Assembly (NCBI RefSeq): GCF_025751575.1
Contig: NZ_JAOWLA010000020.1
Location: 1 to 59,766 of the forward strand
DNA from: Albidovulum sediminicola
Lineage (GTDB): Bacteria; Pseudomonadota; Alphaproteobacteria; Rhodobacterales; Rhodobacteraceae
DNA length: 59,766 nucleotides
Direction of reading: 5' to 3'
The position numbers and the translations under genes were made by a program. The first letter of the stretch is position 1; each line of letters begins with the position of its first letter. Positions 16,317 to 24,303 of this stretch are shown in pieces. The notes under the pieces are model-generated. The model had not been told where the DNA came from. It worked only from the letters and a program-made list of their open reading frames with translations, and did no database searches.

Positions 16317-16480
16317 CTCACCCCAGAAGGACGGCAACACTGTCCTTTATTCCGCGCAGAGACCACGCCTGAGAACGGCGCGGTTTAGGTGTTCACTTAA
16401 CCTTCTTGGCCGACGAAAGACATGCCGGTTTCCACCGGCCGCCGCCCCATGTTTCGGTATCCGTAGCGGTCACCTGTCAG

Positions 16481-17616
16481 TCAGTTTCCGTCCATCTCTT
16501 CCCACTGCTCTTGAAAGCGGGCGGTGCCCACCGAACGTGCGTTATAGGGAAAGATGTATTCTGAAGTTCTGGGCATTGACCGGATGATCGCCAGTGCTTC
16601 CTCGGGAAGGGTGCACCAGACATCGTTACCCTTCGCCTTTCGGGGATGCCTCATGTCGCGCACTAAGATTTCGCCGCCGACTTCCCGCAGATCATCCCAA
16701 CGCAAACGGCAGGTCTCACTCAATCTGCGCGCGGAGCACAGTGCAAAAACCATGAGGATCGCGACAGGCGTTTTCTGGCGAGGGTTGCCTGAAATCGCCG
16801 TAGGGATTCTGTCGAGTTCTGCAAGCTCGGGACGTCTCTTCCTTTCCTCGGAGCGAGTGAGCGAGGATTTCGTCTTCCCACGGCGTTCCCATTGCCAGCG
16901 TAACGCACCCGATTGGGATCAGGGTCCCGCGGCGATGCGTCAATTTCAGGGTGGACGCCAGATGCGTCATGTAGCCGGCAACGGTTCGCGGAGCTCTTTT
17001 TCTCGTCGATAAGCTCTTCAGCAAATTCGTGGAGCTGCGGCTGGGTCAGCGTGGAGACCTTTTTCTTTCCGAAAACGTGGTTCTTGACGAGTTCGAGATT
17101 CTGCTTTGCGGAACGGCCAAGATCTTTTCCGCGCTTGAGGCGATCGGCAATGACATCCGCGATCGTTTTCTCGGCGGTGAATTGGGCCTGAAATCCATGC
17201 AGTTCGTTTTCCGCCAGTTTCTTGTCACGCCATTTCTTGGCGCGTTTCAGATGTTGGAAGGTATTGCAAAGGCTATGCTTTTTTCCGTCCACTCTGCGGC
17301 AGATCTGAACACGGTAGGTTTTGCACCCGCCGAATGTGATCCGTTCGGTGATGTTGGGCTCGTTGAACTCGACCGTCGTCGCCGTCTTCTCGCCCTTTCC
17401 GTTTGTGGCTTTGGCGGCTCTTGGCGCAGCCTGTTTCAGCGTTGCGGCTGGCGCATGTTTATGCACCGGCACTGCCGCACTCAGCAATGGTTGGGCGGTG
17501 AACTGCTTGCCTTGGCTGGCGGCCCGTAGGGCGGTGATCTTGGCGAGCATCGTCTTTGTGCTGTCTGCGATGTAGTCATGATGGAAGGTTCCTTCTTCGG
17601 TTTTCTGAAGAGGCAT
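16481..17616 (-). pseudogene. Tyrosine recombinase (phage-type integrase) remnant next to dusA
   Basis: The N-terminal frame (from 17616) carries an Arm/SAM-like region: ITFGGCKTYRVQICRRVDG, ADRLKRGKDLGRSAKQN, TLTQPQLHEFAEELIDEKK. The sequence then slips to a second frame (RAPRTVAGYMTHLASTL, about 16990) and a third (MVFALCSARRLSETCRLRWDDL, EILVRDMRHPRKAKGNDVW), which is the catalytic domain with its first active-site Arg. It ends at a stop shortly after SEYIFPYNARS, before the H-x-x-R and Tyr nucleophile regions. At least two frameshifts plus a C-terminal truncation make it inactive. Position and orientation, reading away from dusA, match integrases of elements that insert into the 5' end of dusA. 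Confidence 0.78.
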
Positions 17617-17856
17617 TCGGTCCGCCCCGAAAAAGGTGCCAGGAGTTTGATTGCCGATTTCCCTGGTTTTCTTCCAGACCCAAGGCGGGCGGTTGCCCGG
17701 GGGTGGCGGAATGGCTGTAAGGGGCGGTGTCCTGCCGGCTCGGGTGTGCTACACGGTGGCACCTCAGAATCGAGAACCACCAGAATCCCGGCCAAACTGC
17801 CGGAAATCCGGGGAAATCGCGCTACAGGCGGCTTAGGTGAAGAAGGCGTTGAAACC

Positions 17857-18849
17857 TTGATAAATAGCGCAGAAAAGGCATCGCGTCTAAGCGTGGCCCC
17901 GATGATGGATTGGACGGATCGGCACTGCCGCTTCTTTCATCGCCTGATGTCGCGCGAGGCCCTGCTTTACACAGAGATGGTAACATCGCCCGCGGTGATC
18001 CATGGCGATCGGGACCGCCTCTTGGGCTTCGACGGGGCTGAGCATCCCGTGGCGCTGCAGCTTGGCGGCTCGGAGCCGTCCGAACTGGCGGAGGCCACGC
18101 GGATCGCCGAAGGCTACGGCTATGACGAGGTCAACCTGAACGTCGGCTGTCCCTCCGACAGGGTCCAGTCGGGATGTTTCGGGGCCGTTCTGATGGAACG
18201 GCCGGGGCTGGTGGCGGACTGCGTGGCGGCAATGATCGCCGCGACCAAGGTCGAGGTCACGGTGAAATGCAGGATCGGCGTTGACGACCAGCTCCCCGAG
18301 GAGGTGCTGCCTGCCTTCCTCGAAACCGTGTCGGCCGCAGGCGTCACCCGCTTCGCGATCCATGCGCGCAAGGCCTGGCTTCAGGGACTGAGCCCCAAGG
18401 AAAACCGTGAGGTCCCGCCCCTGAACTATCCGCTGGTCGAGGCGATGAAGCGCGCCTATCCGCATCTTCATATCTCGGTCAACGGCGGTCTGCAGTCGCT
18501 GGACCAGGCGCGCGGCTTCCTGGAGCGCGGCCTTGACGGCGCGATGGTCGGTCGCGCCGCCTATCATGAGCCTTGGGAGATCCTGGGCCGCGCGGATGAG
18601 GTCATCTTCGGCGGAGCGCCCGGCCCCGACCCGTTCGAGGTCGTGGAGCTGATGAAGCCCTATATCGCCGGGCATCTCGCGCGCGGCGGACGGCTGCACC
18701 AGATCGCGCGCCACATGCTGGGCCTCTTTCACGGCCGCCCCGGCGCGCGCGGCTGGCGTCGGGTGCTGTCCGAGCGCGGTCACGGGGCAGACGCCGGGCT
18801 GGATATCGTCGATGCCGCGCTGGCCGAGGTGCGCCGCCTCGCCGCCTGA
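17857..18849 (+). CDS. dusA: tRNA-dihydrouridine(20/20a) synthase DusA
   Basis: This FMN enzyme reduces U20/U20a in the tRNA D-loop. The real protein begins near LSVAPMMDWTDRHCR and has TEMVTSPAVIHGD, the cofactor segment PVALQLGGSEP, NLNVGCPSDRVQSGCFGA with the catalytic Cys, VKCRIGVDD, FAIHARKAWLQGLSPKENR and a C-terminal helical domain. No ATG is in frame close upstream, so I choose TTG 17857 (330 residues), with AGAAGG about ten bases before it; the reading back to 17578 has no family similarity. A weak start is understandable if an element once inserted in the 5' end and rebuilt it. Confidence 0.9.
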   Translation: MINSAEKASRLSVAPMMDWTDRHCRFFHRLMSREALLYTEMVTSPAVIHGDRDRLLGFDGAEHPVALQLGGSEPSELAEATRIAEGYGYDEVNLNVGCPSDRVQSGCFGAVLMERPGLVADCVAAMIAATKVEVTVKCRIGVDDQLPEEVLPAFLETVSAAGVTRFAIHARKAWLQGLSPKENREVPPLNYPLVEAMKRAYPHLHISVNGGLQSLDQARGFLERGLDGAMVGRAAYHEPWEILGRADEVIFGGAPGPDPFEVVELMKPYIAGHLARGGRLHQIARHMLGLFHGRPGARGWRRVLSERGHGADAGLDIVDAALAEVRRLAA

Positions 18850-18904
18850 GGCCTTCCGCCCTTCCGCCAAACCCGCTACCAATGGCACGGTTGCGGAGGG
18901 GATC

Positions 18905-19723
18905 ATGCCGGAAACGGGCGAACTTTTGACAATGGCCGTGTTGCTTCTGGCGATCGGCGGCTGTGCTGGCGTGATTGCCGGGCTTCTGGGGGTGGGCGGG
19001 GGCATCGTTCTTGTCCCGGCCTTCTTTTACGCGTTCTCGGCGCTGGGATACGGCGGGCCGGACCTGATGCAGATCTGCGTCGCGACCTCGCTTGCCACGA
19101 TCATCGTGACCTCCCTCAGGTCGGTCCACGCCCATAACCGCAAGGGCGCGGTCGACTGGACGATCCTGAAGGGCTGGGCGCCGGGGATCGCGATCGGGGC
19201 CGTTGCCGGGGTTCTGGCGGTGGCGCAACTGCGGACACCAGCGCTTCAGGCGATCTTCGGCGCGCTCGCACTGGTGGTGGCCTTCTACCTTGGGCTCGGG
19301 CGGTCAAGCTGGCGCCTGGGCGCGGCGATGCCCATCGGAGCCGCTCGCGCCGTGCTCTCGCCCCTGGTCGGGTTCCTGTCGGTGCTGATGGGGATCGGCG
19401 GGGGGTCCTTCGGCGTGCCGCTGATGAGCCTTTTCAACACGCCGATCCACCGCGCCGTGGCGACCGCCGCGGGCTTCGGCGTGGTGATCGCGGTGCCGTC
19501 GGTCGCGGGATTCCTGATCACCGCGGTCACAGGGGCGCCCCCGCTGACGCTCGGCGCGGTCAACCTTCCCGCCTTCGTCCTCGTCATCACGATGACCCTG
19601 ATCACGACACCCTGGGGCGTGCGGTTGGCCCATGCGATGGACCCCGGCCCGCTGAAGAAGGTCTTCGCGGCCTTCCTCGCCGTCGTCGCCCTCAACATGC
19701 TGCGCAAGGCGGCGGGGTGGTAG
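18905..19723 (+). CDS. TauE/SafE-family membrane transporter
   Basis: This 272-residue protein starts at ATG 18905 after GGAGGGG. It has about eight transmembrane helices in two repeated halves, each opened by the family glycine motif: GVIAGLLGVGGGIVLVP (about 18-34) and VLMGIGGGSFGVPLMSL (about 161-177). TauE/SafE proteins are proposed to export sulfur-containing or organic anions, such as sulfite or sulfoacetate. Nothing beside it fixes the substrate here. Its stop overlaps the start of the next gene by seven bases, so the two are co-translated. Confidence 0.85.
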   Translation: MPETGELLTMAVLLLAIGGCAGVIAGLLGVGGGIVLVPAFFYAFSALGYGGPDLMQICVATSLATIIVTSLRSVHAHNRKGAVDWTILKGWAPGIAIGAVAGVLAVAQLRTPALQAIFGALALVVAFYLGLGRSSWRLGAAMPIGAARAVLSPLVGFLSVLMGIGGGSFGVPLMSLFNTPIHRAVATAAGFGVVIAVPSVAGFLITAVTGAPPLTLGAVNLPAFVLVITMTLITTPWGVRLAHAMDPGPLKKVFAAFLAVVALNMLRKAAGW

Positions 19724-20490
19724 TCGATCTGGCCCGGGCGGGATGGGTCCGCTTCCCGGCGGAGGCCGCTACGCTTGCCTGGGTGCGCGCCGCCCTGCCC
19801 CATCTGCGGGCGGCGGTCGATGACCCGGCGGCGGACTGGCGCTCTGGCGGAACCTGGCTTGTCGGGCTGGAAGCCCTGCCCAACGCGGCGGACGGTTCGG
19901 TGGACGGCGTGCCGCTTGCCGGGGCGGCGGCGCAGGCTGCCGCAGCCGCCTTTGGCCTGCTCCCGCTGCACCGCGCGCAGATTTCCGTGACCCGGCCGGG
20001 CTACCCTCTGCCCTCCCCCGACGAAGGCGAGGCCGCCTATGGCTTTCGCCTGCGCCGGGACGCCGCCCATGTCGATGGGCTTCTGGCGGTCGGCCCGGAG
20101 CGGCGCCGGATGCTGAAGGAACCGCATGCCTACATCCTGGGGATCGGCCTGAACGACTCCGATCCAGGCGCATCGCCGCTCGCTCTTTGGGAGGGAAGCC
20201 AGCGCATCGTCGCCCGCGCCTTCAGGGCGGCACTGGCCGACACGCCGCCCGCCCGGTGGGGGGAGGTCGACCTGACGGGGTCCTATCAGGCTGCACGGAG
20301 GGAGATCTTCGCAACCTGCCCGCGCCGCGTCGTGCCACTTCGCGTCGGCGAGGCGGTGCTGATGCACCGCATGCTGCTGCACGGGATCAGCCCCTGGGAA
20401 AGGGACGCCCGCGCGCCCATTGAGGGTCGGGCAACCGCCTATTTCCGCCCGCAGCTCATCTCTCAGAAAGCGTGGCTGGCTTGGGACTGA
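19717..20490 (+). CDS. Phytanoyl-CoA dioxygenase-like protein, function unknown
   Basis: This 257-residue protein starts at GTG 19717, inside the end of the TauE-like gene. It shows the facial triad of Fe(II)/2-oxoglutarate oxygenases: His118-x-Asp120 (AAHVDGLL), distal His222 (MLLHGISPW), and Arg238 (EGRATAYFRPQ) positioned to bind 2-oxoglutarate. YILGIGLNDSDPGASPL fits the core strand of the double-stranded beta helix. The substrate is unknown. Coupling with a TauE/SafE-type exporter is suggestive of small-molecule handling, but that is only context. Confidence 0.68.
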   Translation: MVVDLARAGWVRFPAEAATLAWVRAALPHLRAAVDDPAADWRSGGTWLVGLEALPNAADGSVDGVPLAGAAAQAAAAAFGLLPLHRAQISVTRPGYPLPSPDEGEAAYGFRLRRDAAHVDGLLAVGPERRRMLKEPHAYILGIGLNDSDPGASPLALWEGSQRIVARAFRAALADTPPARWGEVDLTGSYQAARREIFATCPRRVVPLRVGEAVLMHRMLLHGISPWERDARAPIEGRATAYFRPQLISQKAWLAWD

Positions 20491-20518
20491 CGGCCGCTGC
20501 GTGCCCGCTGAGCCGGGG

Positions 20519-20749
20519 TCAGTTGCCCAGGCGCGCCGACCGGCCGCCCCGGCGCTGACGCAGAAGCCCGGCGCGGCCCGGCAGTTCGGCCATGACCGCG
20601 CGGCGCTCGTCCGGGCTCATCCGGCCCCAGCCCGCGATCTCGTCGATGGTGCGATGGCAGCCGATACAGATCCGCGCCTCCGGGTGGACGGTGCAGATCT
20701 TGATGCAAGGGCTGTCGACTTCTTTTCGCTTCCAGACTTCGTCCGTCAT
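20519..20749 (-). CDS. DUF1289-family small Cys-rich protein
   Basis: This 76-residue protein has the DUF1289 core SPCIKICTVHPEARICIGCHRTIDEIAGW, with four Cys in a C-x3-C-x8-C-x2-C pattern that probably binds a metal, then MSPDERRAVMAELPGRAG. The tail is basic. The family is widespread in proteobacteria and has no proven function. The ATG at 20749 shares one base with the stop of ruvX (TGATG); a GTG one codon earlier is possible. Confidence 0.85.
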   Translation of the reverse strand: MTDEVWKRKEVDSPCIKICTVHPEARICIGCHRTIDEIAGWGRMSPDERRAVMAELPGRAGLLRQRRGGRSARLGN

Positions 20750-21222
20750 CACTGCCGCCTCAGATGCCCGATCCGGTCGAGCGCACCTTGAAGGATATAC
20801 CCTGCCGCCACATGGTCGATCACCTCGGAGCGACGTTTGCGCGACGTATCCGCCTCAAGCAGCGCGCGTTCGGCCGCGACGGTGGACAGGCGCTCATCCC
20901 AGAAGCCGATCGGCATATCGGTCAGCCGTGACAGGTTGCGGGCGAAGGCGCGGGTGGATTGGCAGCGCGGCCCCTCGCTGCCGTCCATGTTGCGCGGCAG
21001 GCCCAGGATCAGCCCCCCCAGCTCGCGCGCGGCGGCAAGCGCCAGAAGCGCCTCGGCATCCTTGGTGAACTTGGTCCGGCGGATCGTCTGCAATGGGCTT
21101 GCGACCGACAGCATCCGGTCCGAGACGGCAACGCCGATGGTCTTCTCCCCCAGGTCCAGCCCCGCCACCGCCCGCATCGGCGGCAGCGCCGCCAGGAAGT
21201 CCTCGATCGTTTCGCAGATCAT
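20749..21222 (-). CDS. ruvX: Holliday junction resolvase-like / pre-16S rRNA nuclease YqgF (RuvX)
   Basis: This 157-residue RNase H-fold protein matches the normal family length. It has [18 protein letters not shown] with the first catalytic Asp, [35 protein letters not shown] with catalytic Glu, and [17 protein letters not shown] with the last Asp. YqgF/RuvX processes the 5' end of 16S rRNA in E. coli and has been proposed to resolve recombination junctions. Its start overlaps the end of ccmI by four bases (ATGA), and its stop overlaps the DUF1289 gene. Confidence 0.92.
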   Translation of the reverse strand: MICETIEDFLAALPPMRAVAGLDLGEKTIGVAVSDRMLSVASPLQTIRRTKFTKDAEALLALAAARELGGLILGLPRNMDGSEGPRCQSTRAFARNLSRLTDMPIGFWDERLSTVAAERALLEADTSRKRRSEVIDHVAAGYILQGALDRIGHLRRQ

Positions 21223-22421
21223 TGGCTAAGCCCCGCGCGCGCTGCGGCATCGTCGATTTCGGCCAGTGCGGCGGCGTTGCCGGCATTGGCGGCCAGCGCG
21301 GACTGATAGGCGGCCTTGGCGCGGTCGCCCTCACCCAGGACCCCGAGCGCGCCGATCAGGCGCGCCCATTCCGCCGGCGTTCCGCCATCTTCGGCTAGAC
21401 GCGTCTCAAGGCCCTCGACCATGGTGCGGATCATGGCGGAGCGGTCCTCGCCCGACATCTCGGCAGCGGCGGCCATATCGGCGGCGCTTGGCCCCGGCGG
21501 CGCGGCGGGCGGCGCGTAATCGACCCCGGCAAGGGCCGCGACGGTCGCGATGTTTTCGCGCAGATAAGGTATCCATGGGGCGTCCTGCGGCCCCTTCTCC
21601 AGAAGCGTCCGCCAGATATTGAAGGCGTGGTCCGGGCGGCCTGTCTGGAACTCCAGAAGCCCGGTGTAGAAGCGCGCGGTTCCGTTCGCGGGGTCGCGGG
21701 CAAGCGTCGCACCCAGCGCCGCCTCGCCCTCGGCCGTCACGATCCCGCCCGCCGCCCGGATCAGGAGGTCCGCCAGTTCGGCGTAATCGTCAGGCCGAAC
21801 CTCGGCCTCGGGCGTCAGCGCGATGAGCCGCGCCTTGGCCCGCGCCGCCGCGCCGAACTTGCCCAGGCGCGCCTCGTAGATCGAAAGAAGCCGGAAGCCT
21901 TCCGCCAGGTCGGGATGTTCCTCCGCCGAGAGGCGCAGCTTGTCCATCAGCACGGCGAATTCCGGATCGGGCTCGATCAGCTGTTCGGGAACGGCGGCCT
22001 CCGCCTCGGCCTGCGTCGGGCGCGCCGCCTTCAGGTCTGCGGCGGCAGCGCTGCGGGCCGACATCGGCATGTCCGGCATGTCGGGGGCCCCAAGGCGGGC
22101 ATAGACCGCGAACACCCCGATGACGGCAAGCGCCGAAAGCGCGGGCACCGCCCAGCGTGGGCCACGGCCCTCCCCCGCGCCCGCCGCACGGGCGCGGTCA
22201 GCCGCGAGGATTCGGCGCGAGATCTCGATGCGCAGGCGCGCGGCATCCTCCGCCCCGATCACGCCGCGCCCCAGGTCGCGCTCGACCTCGGCCAGCTGGT
22301 CGCGATAGACGGTGATGTCGCGCTCTGCGCTGCCAAGCGCCGTGGCGCCCCCCAGGGATGCGCGCCACAGCGTCGCCACGACGAATGCCGCGAGCGCCGC
22401 GGCGATGATCCAGAACAGCAT
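21219..22421 (-). CDS. ccmI: Cytochrome c maturation protein CcmI (CycH-type)
   Basis: This is a 400-residue inner-membrane protein; the start at 22421 has AAGGAGG eight bases upstream. The N-terminal helix ([18 protein letters not shown]) is followed by a cytoplasmic leucine-zipper-like loop ([20 protein letters not shown]), a second helix ([21 protein letters not shown]), and a long periplasmic TPR part (about 150-400) with Ala/Glu-rich repeats such as [16 protein letters not shown]. CcmI chaperones apocytochrome c to the haem ligation complex. The longer open frame to 22700 lacks a credible start. The gene is divergent from soxB. Confidence 0.9.
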   Translation of the reverse strand: MLFWIIAAALAAFVVATLWRASLGGATALGSAERDITVYRDQLAEVERDLGRGVIGAEDAARLRIEISRRILAADRARAAGAGEGRGPRWAVPALSALAVIGVFAVYARLGAPDMPDMPMSARSAAAADLKAARPTQAEAEAAVPEQLIEPDPEFAVLMDKLRLSAEEHPDLAEGFRLLSIYEARLGKFGAAARAKARLIALTPEAEVRPDDYAELADLLIRAAGGIVTAEGEAALGATLARDPANGTARFYTGLLEFQTGRPDHAFNIWRTLLEKGPQDAPWIPYLRENIATVAALAGVDYAPPAAPPGPSAADMAAAAEMSGEDRSAMIRTMVEGLETRLAEDGGTPAEWARLIGALGVLGEGDRAKAAYQSALAANAGNAAALAEIDDAAARAGLSQ

Positions 22422-22561
22422 CGCGCCTCCTTGTCCGGCCTGATATAGAATGTCGGAAGCACCGGAAAAAGCCCAAAGACCGGCCACGATGCCGCAGGAC
22501 CCGCAAGATGCGAGGCACAGGACCGCGCCCCGGCATGCGAATGTCGCATTTGTCGCGATTG

Positions 22562-22621
22562 CGGCGTTTGCCGGACGGTTGCAAACCACACATCGCTTCA
22601 TGAAGCGATCAACAAACGCCG
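22562..22621. promoter_or_regulatory. Nested palindromes upstream of the sarcosine oxidase operon
   Basis: A perfect 18-base palindrome, ATCGCTTCATGAAGCGAT, lies at 22592-22609. It is enclosed by a second inverted pair, CGGCGTTTG (22562-22570) and CAAACGCCG (22613-22621), and a GGTT-GCA-AACC element lies between them. The block ends 22 bases before the soxB ATG. I read this as an operator for a regulator of glycine betaine/sarcosine breakdown; the binder is unknown. Confidence 0.55.
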
Positions 22622-22643
22622 GACCATACGGGAAGGGATTCGC

Positions 22644-23894
22644 ATGGCAATGAGACGCTATTCCGCCTTCGCCATCGCCAAGGAAGCGATGAGCTATCAC
22701 CTCGGCTGGGAGCGCGCCTGGGGTTCACCAGCGCCGAAGAAGAAATACGACGTGATCATCGTCGGCGCCGGTGGCCACGGGCTCGCCACGGCCTATTACC
22801 TTGGCAAGAACTACGGCATCACCAATGTCGCCATCATCGAAAAGGGATGGCTCGGCGGCGGCAACACCGGGCGCAATACCACGATCATCCGGTCGAACTA
22901 CCTGCAAGACCCCTCGGCGGCGATCTACGAAAAGGCCCGCTCGCTCTACGAGACGATGAGCCAGGACCTGAACTACAACGTCATGTTCTCCCCCCGCGGC
23001 CTTCTGATGCTGGGCCAGACGGAACATGAGGTCCGCGGCTACAAGCGCACCGTCTACGCCAACAACCTGCAAGGCGTGGCGACCGAGTGGATCAGCCCGG
23101 CCAAGGTCAAGGAACTGGTGCCGATCATCAACATCGACGGGCCGCGCTATCCGGTCCTCGGCGCGCTCTACCAGGCACGCGGCGGCACCGCCCGCCACGA
23201 CGCGGTGGCCTGGGGCTATGCGCGGGCCTGCTCGGGCATGGGCATGGACGTGATCCAGCAGTGCGAGGTCACGGGCGTACGGACCGAGGGCGGCAAGGTC
23301 GTCGGCGTCGACACCACCAAGGGTGCGATCGACTGCGACAAGCTCGGCATGGTCGTCGCGGGGCACGCCAGCGTTCTGGCAGAACAGGCGGGCTTCCGGC
23401 TTCCGATCGAGAGCCTCGCGCTTCAGGCCATGGTCTCCGAGCCGATCAAGCCCTGCATGGACGTGGTCGTCATGGCCAACACCGTCCACGGCTACATGTC
23501 CCAGTCCGACAAGGGCGAGATGGTGATCGGCGGCGGCACCGACGGGTTCAACAACTACACCCAGCGCGGCTCCTTCCACCATATCGAGGAAACCGTCCGC
23601 GCGCTGATCGAGACCTTCCCGATGATCTCGCGTCTCAAGCAGCTGCGGCAGTGGGGCGGCATCGTGGACATGACCGGCGACCGCTCCCCCATCCTGTCGA
23701 AGACCCCGGTCGAGGGCATCTTCGTCAACTGCGGCTGGGGCACCGGCGGGTTCAAGGCGATCCCCGGCTCCGGCTGGGCGATGGCCGAACTCATGGCGCG
23801 CGGCCAGTCGCCGCTGACCGAGGAATTCTCGATGTACCGCTTCCGCGAGGGCAAGTTCATCGACGAAAGCGTGGCGGCAGGGGTGGCGCACTGA
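22644..23894 (+). CDS. soxB: Sarcosine oxidase, beta subunit
   Basis: This is a 416-residue flavoprotein subunit of the heterotetrameric sarcosine oxidase, which demethylates sarcosine to glycine, H2O2 and formaldehyde or 5,10-methylene-THF. The Rossmann motif IIVGAGGHGLATAYYLG is at about 39-55 and is followed by EKGWLGGGNTGRNTTIIRSNY. The segment GGTARHDAVAWGYA holds the His that carries covalent FMN in characterised relatives. The C-terminus FVNCGWGTGGFKAIPGSG closes the FAD site. The start ATG 22644 follows GGAAGGG. It is the first gene of soxBDAG. Confidence 0.95.
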   Translation: MAMRRYSAFAIAKEAMSYHLGWERAWGSPAPKKKYDVIIVGAGGHGLATAYYLGKNYGITNVAIIEKGWLGGGNTGRNTTIIRSNYLQDPSAAIYEKARSLYETMSQDLNYNVMFSPRGLLMLGQTEHEVRGYKRTVYANNLQGVATEWISPAKVKELVPIINIDGPRYPVLGALYQARGGTARHDAVAWGYARACSGMGMDVIQQCEVTGVRTEGGKVVGVDTTKGAIDCDKLGMVVAGHASVLAEQAGFRLPIESLALQAMVSEPIKPCMDVVVMANTVHGYMSQSDKGEMVIGGGTDGFNNYTQRGSFHHIEETVRALIETFPMISRLKQLRQWGGIVDMTGDRSPILSKTPVEGIFVNCGWGTGGFKAIPGSGWAMAELMARGQSPLTEEFSMYRFREGKFIDESVAAGVAH

Positions 23895-23937
23895 TGTCGT
23901 CCCGCCTCGTTCATTCTGGTGAAAATACTCCGGGGGT

Positions 23938-23956
23938 CCGGGGGCAGCGCCCCCGG
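23938..23956. repeat. GC-rich hairpin between soxB and soxD
   Basis: Perfect 8-base arms CCGGGGGC (23938-23945) and GCCCCCGG (23949-23956) flank a 3-base loop, preceded by GGTGAAAATACTCC. From general experience this looks like a dispersed intergenic repeat of Rhodobacteraceae genomes. Inside this operon it could set the ratio of soxB to soxDAG message. Confidence 0.55.
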
Positions 23957-23979
23957 CCGGCTTCCGAAAGGATCATGAC

Positions 23980-24303
23980 ATGCTGACCCTTGAATGCCCC
24001 TACTGCGGCGTAAAGGCCGAGGAAACGGAACTCCAGGCCGGTGGCGAAGCGCATCTGAAGCGCTACGGCCCGGGCGCGTCGGATGAGGAGTTCGAAGGCT
24101 ACCTCTTCATGCGCAAGAACCCCAAGGGCGTGCATTTCGAACGCTGGCGGCACGCCTACGGCTGCGGCAAGTGGTTCCTGGCCGCGCGCTGCACCGCGAC
24201 GCTTGAGGTCTTCGGAACCTATCCGGCGCAGTCCACGCAACCGCCCGTCGATCTCCAGGCGAAAATCAAGGCGAAACGCCCGAACTGGGAGGGTTACAAG
24301 TGA
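23980..24303 (+). CDS. soxD: Sarcosine oxidase, delta subunit
   Basis: This 107-residue protein has the SoxD zinc ribbon: ECPYCGVKAEETE at the N-terminus, followed later by the HAYGCGKWFLAARC segment. Length and order (B-D-A-G) match the heterotetrameric enzyme. SoxD binds a structural Zn and holds the complex together. An earlier ATG at 23974 runs into a stop, so ATG 23980 is the start. Its stop overlaps the soxA GTG. Confidence 0.93.
   Translation: MLTLECPYCGVKAEETELQAGGEAHLKRYGPGASDEEFEGYLFMRKNPKGVHFERWRHAYGCGKWFLAARCTATLEVFGTYPAQSTQPPVDLQAKIKAKRPNWEGYK

Noticed and set aside
17695-17775. tRNA-Leu-like start (GGTGGCGGAATGG) near the integrase remnant
   Set aside because: No anticodon arm or T-arm could be folded and the acceptor ends do not pair; probably chance similarity.
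17578-17856. Upstream extension of dusA to an ATG at 17578
   Set aside because: The extra residues have no similarity to DusA and overlap the integrase remnant; family proteins start near the conserved LSVAPMMDWTDRH segment.
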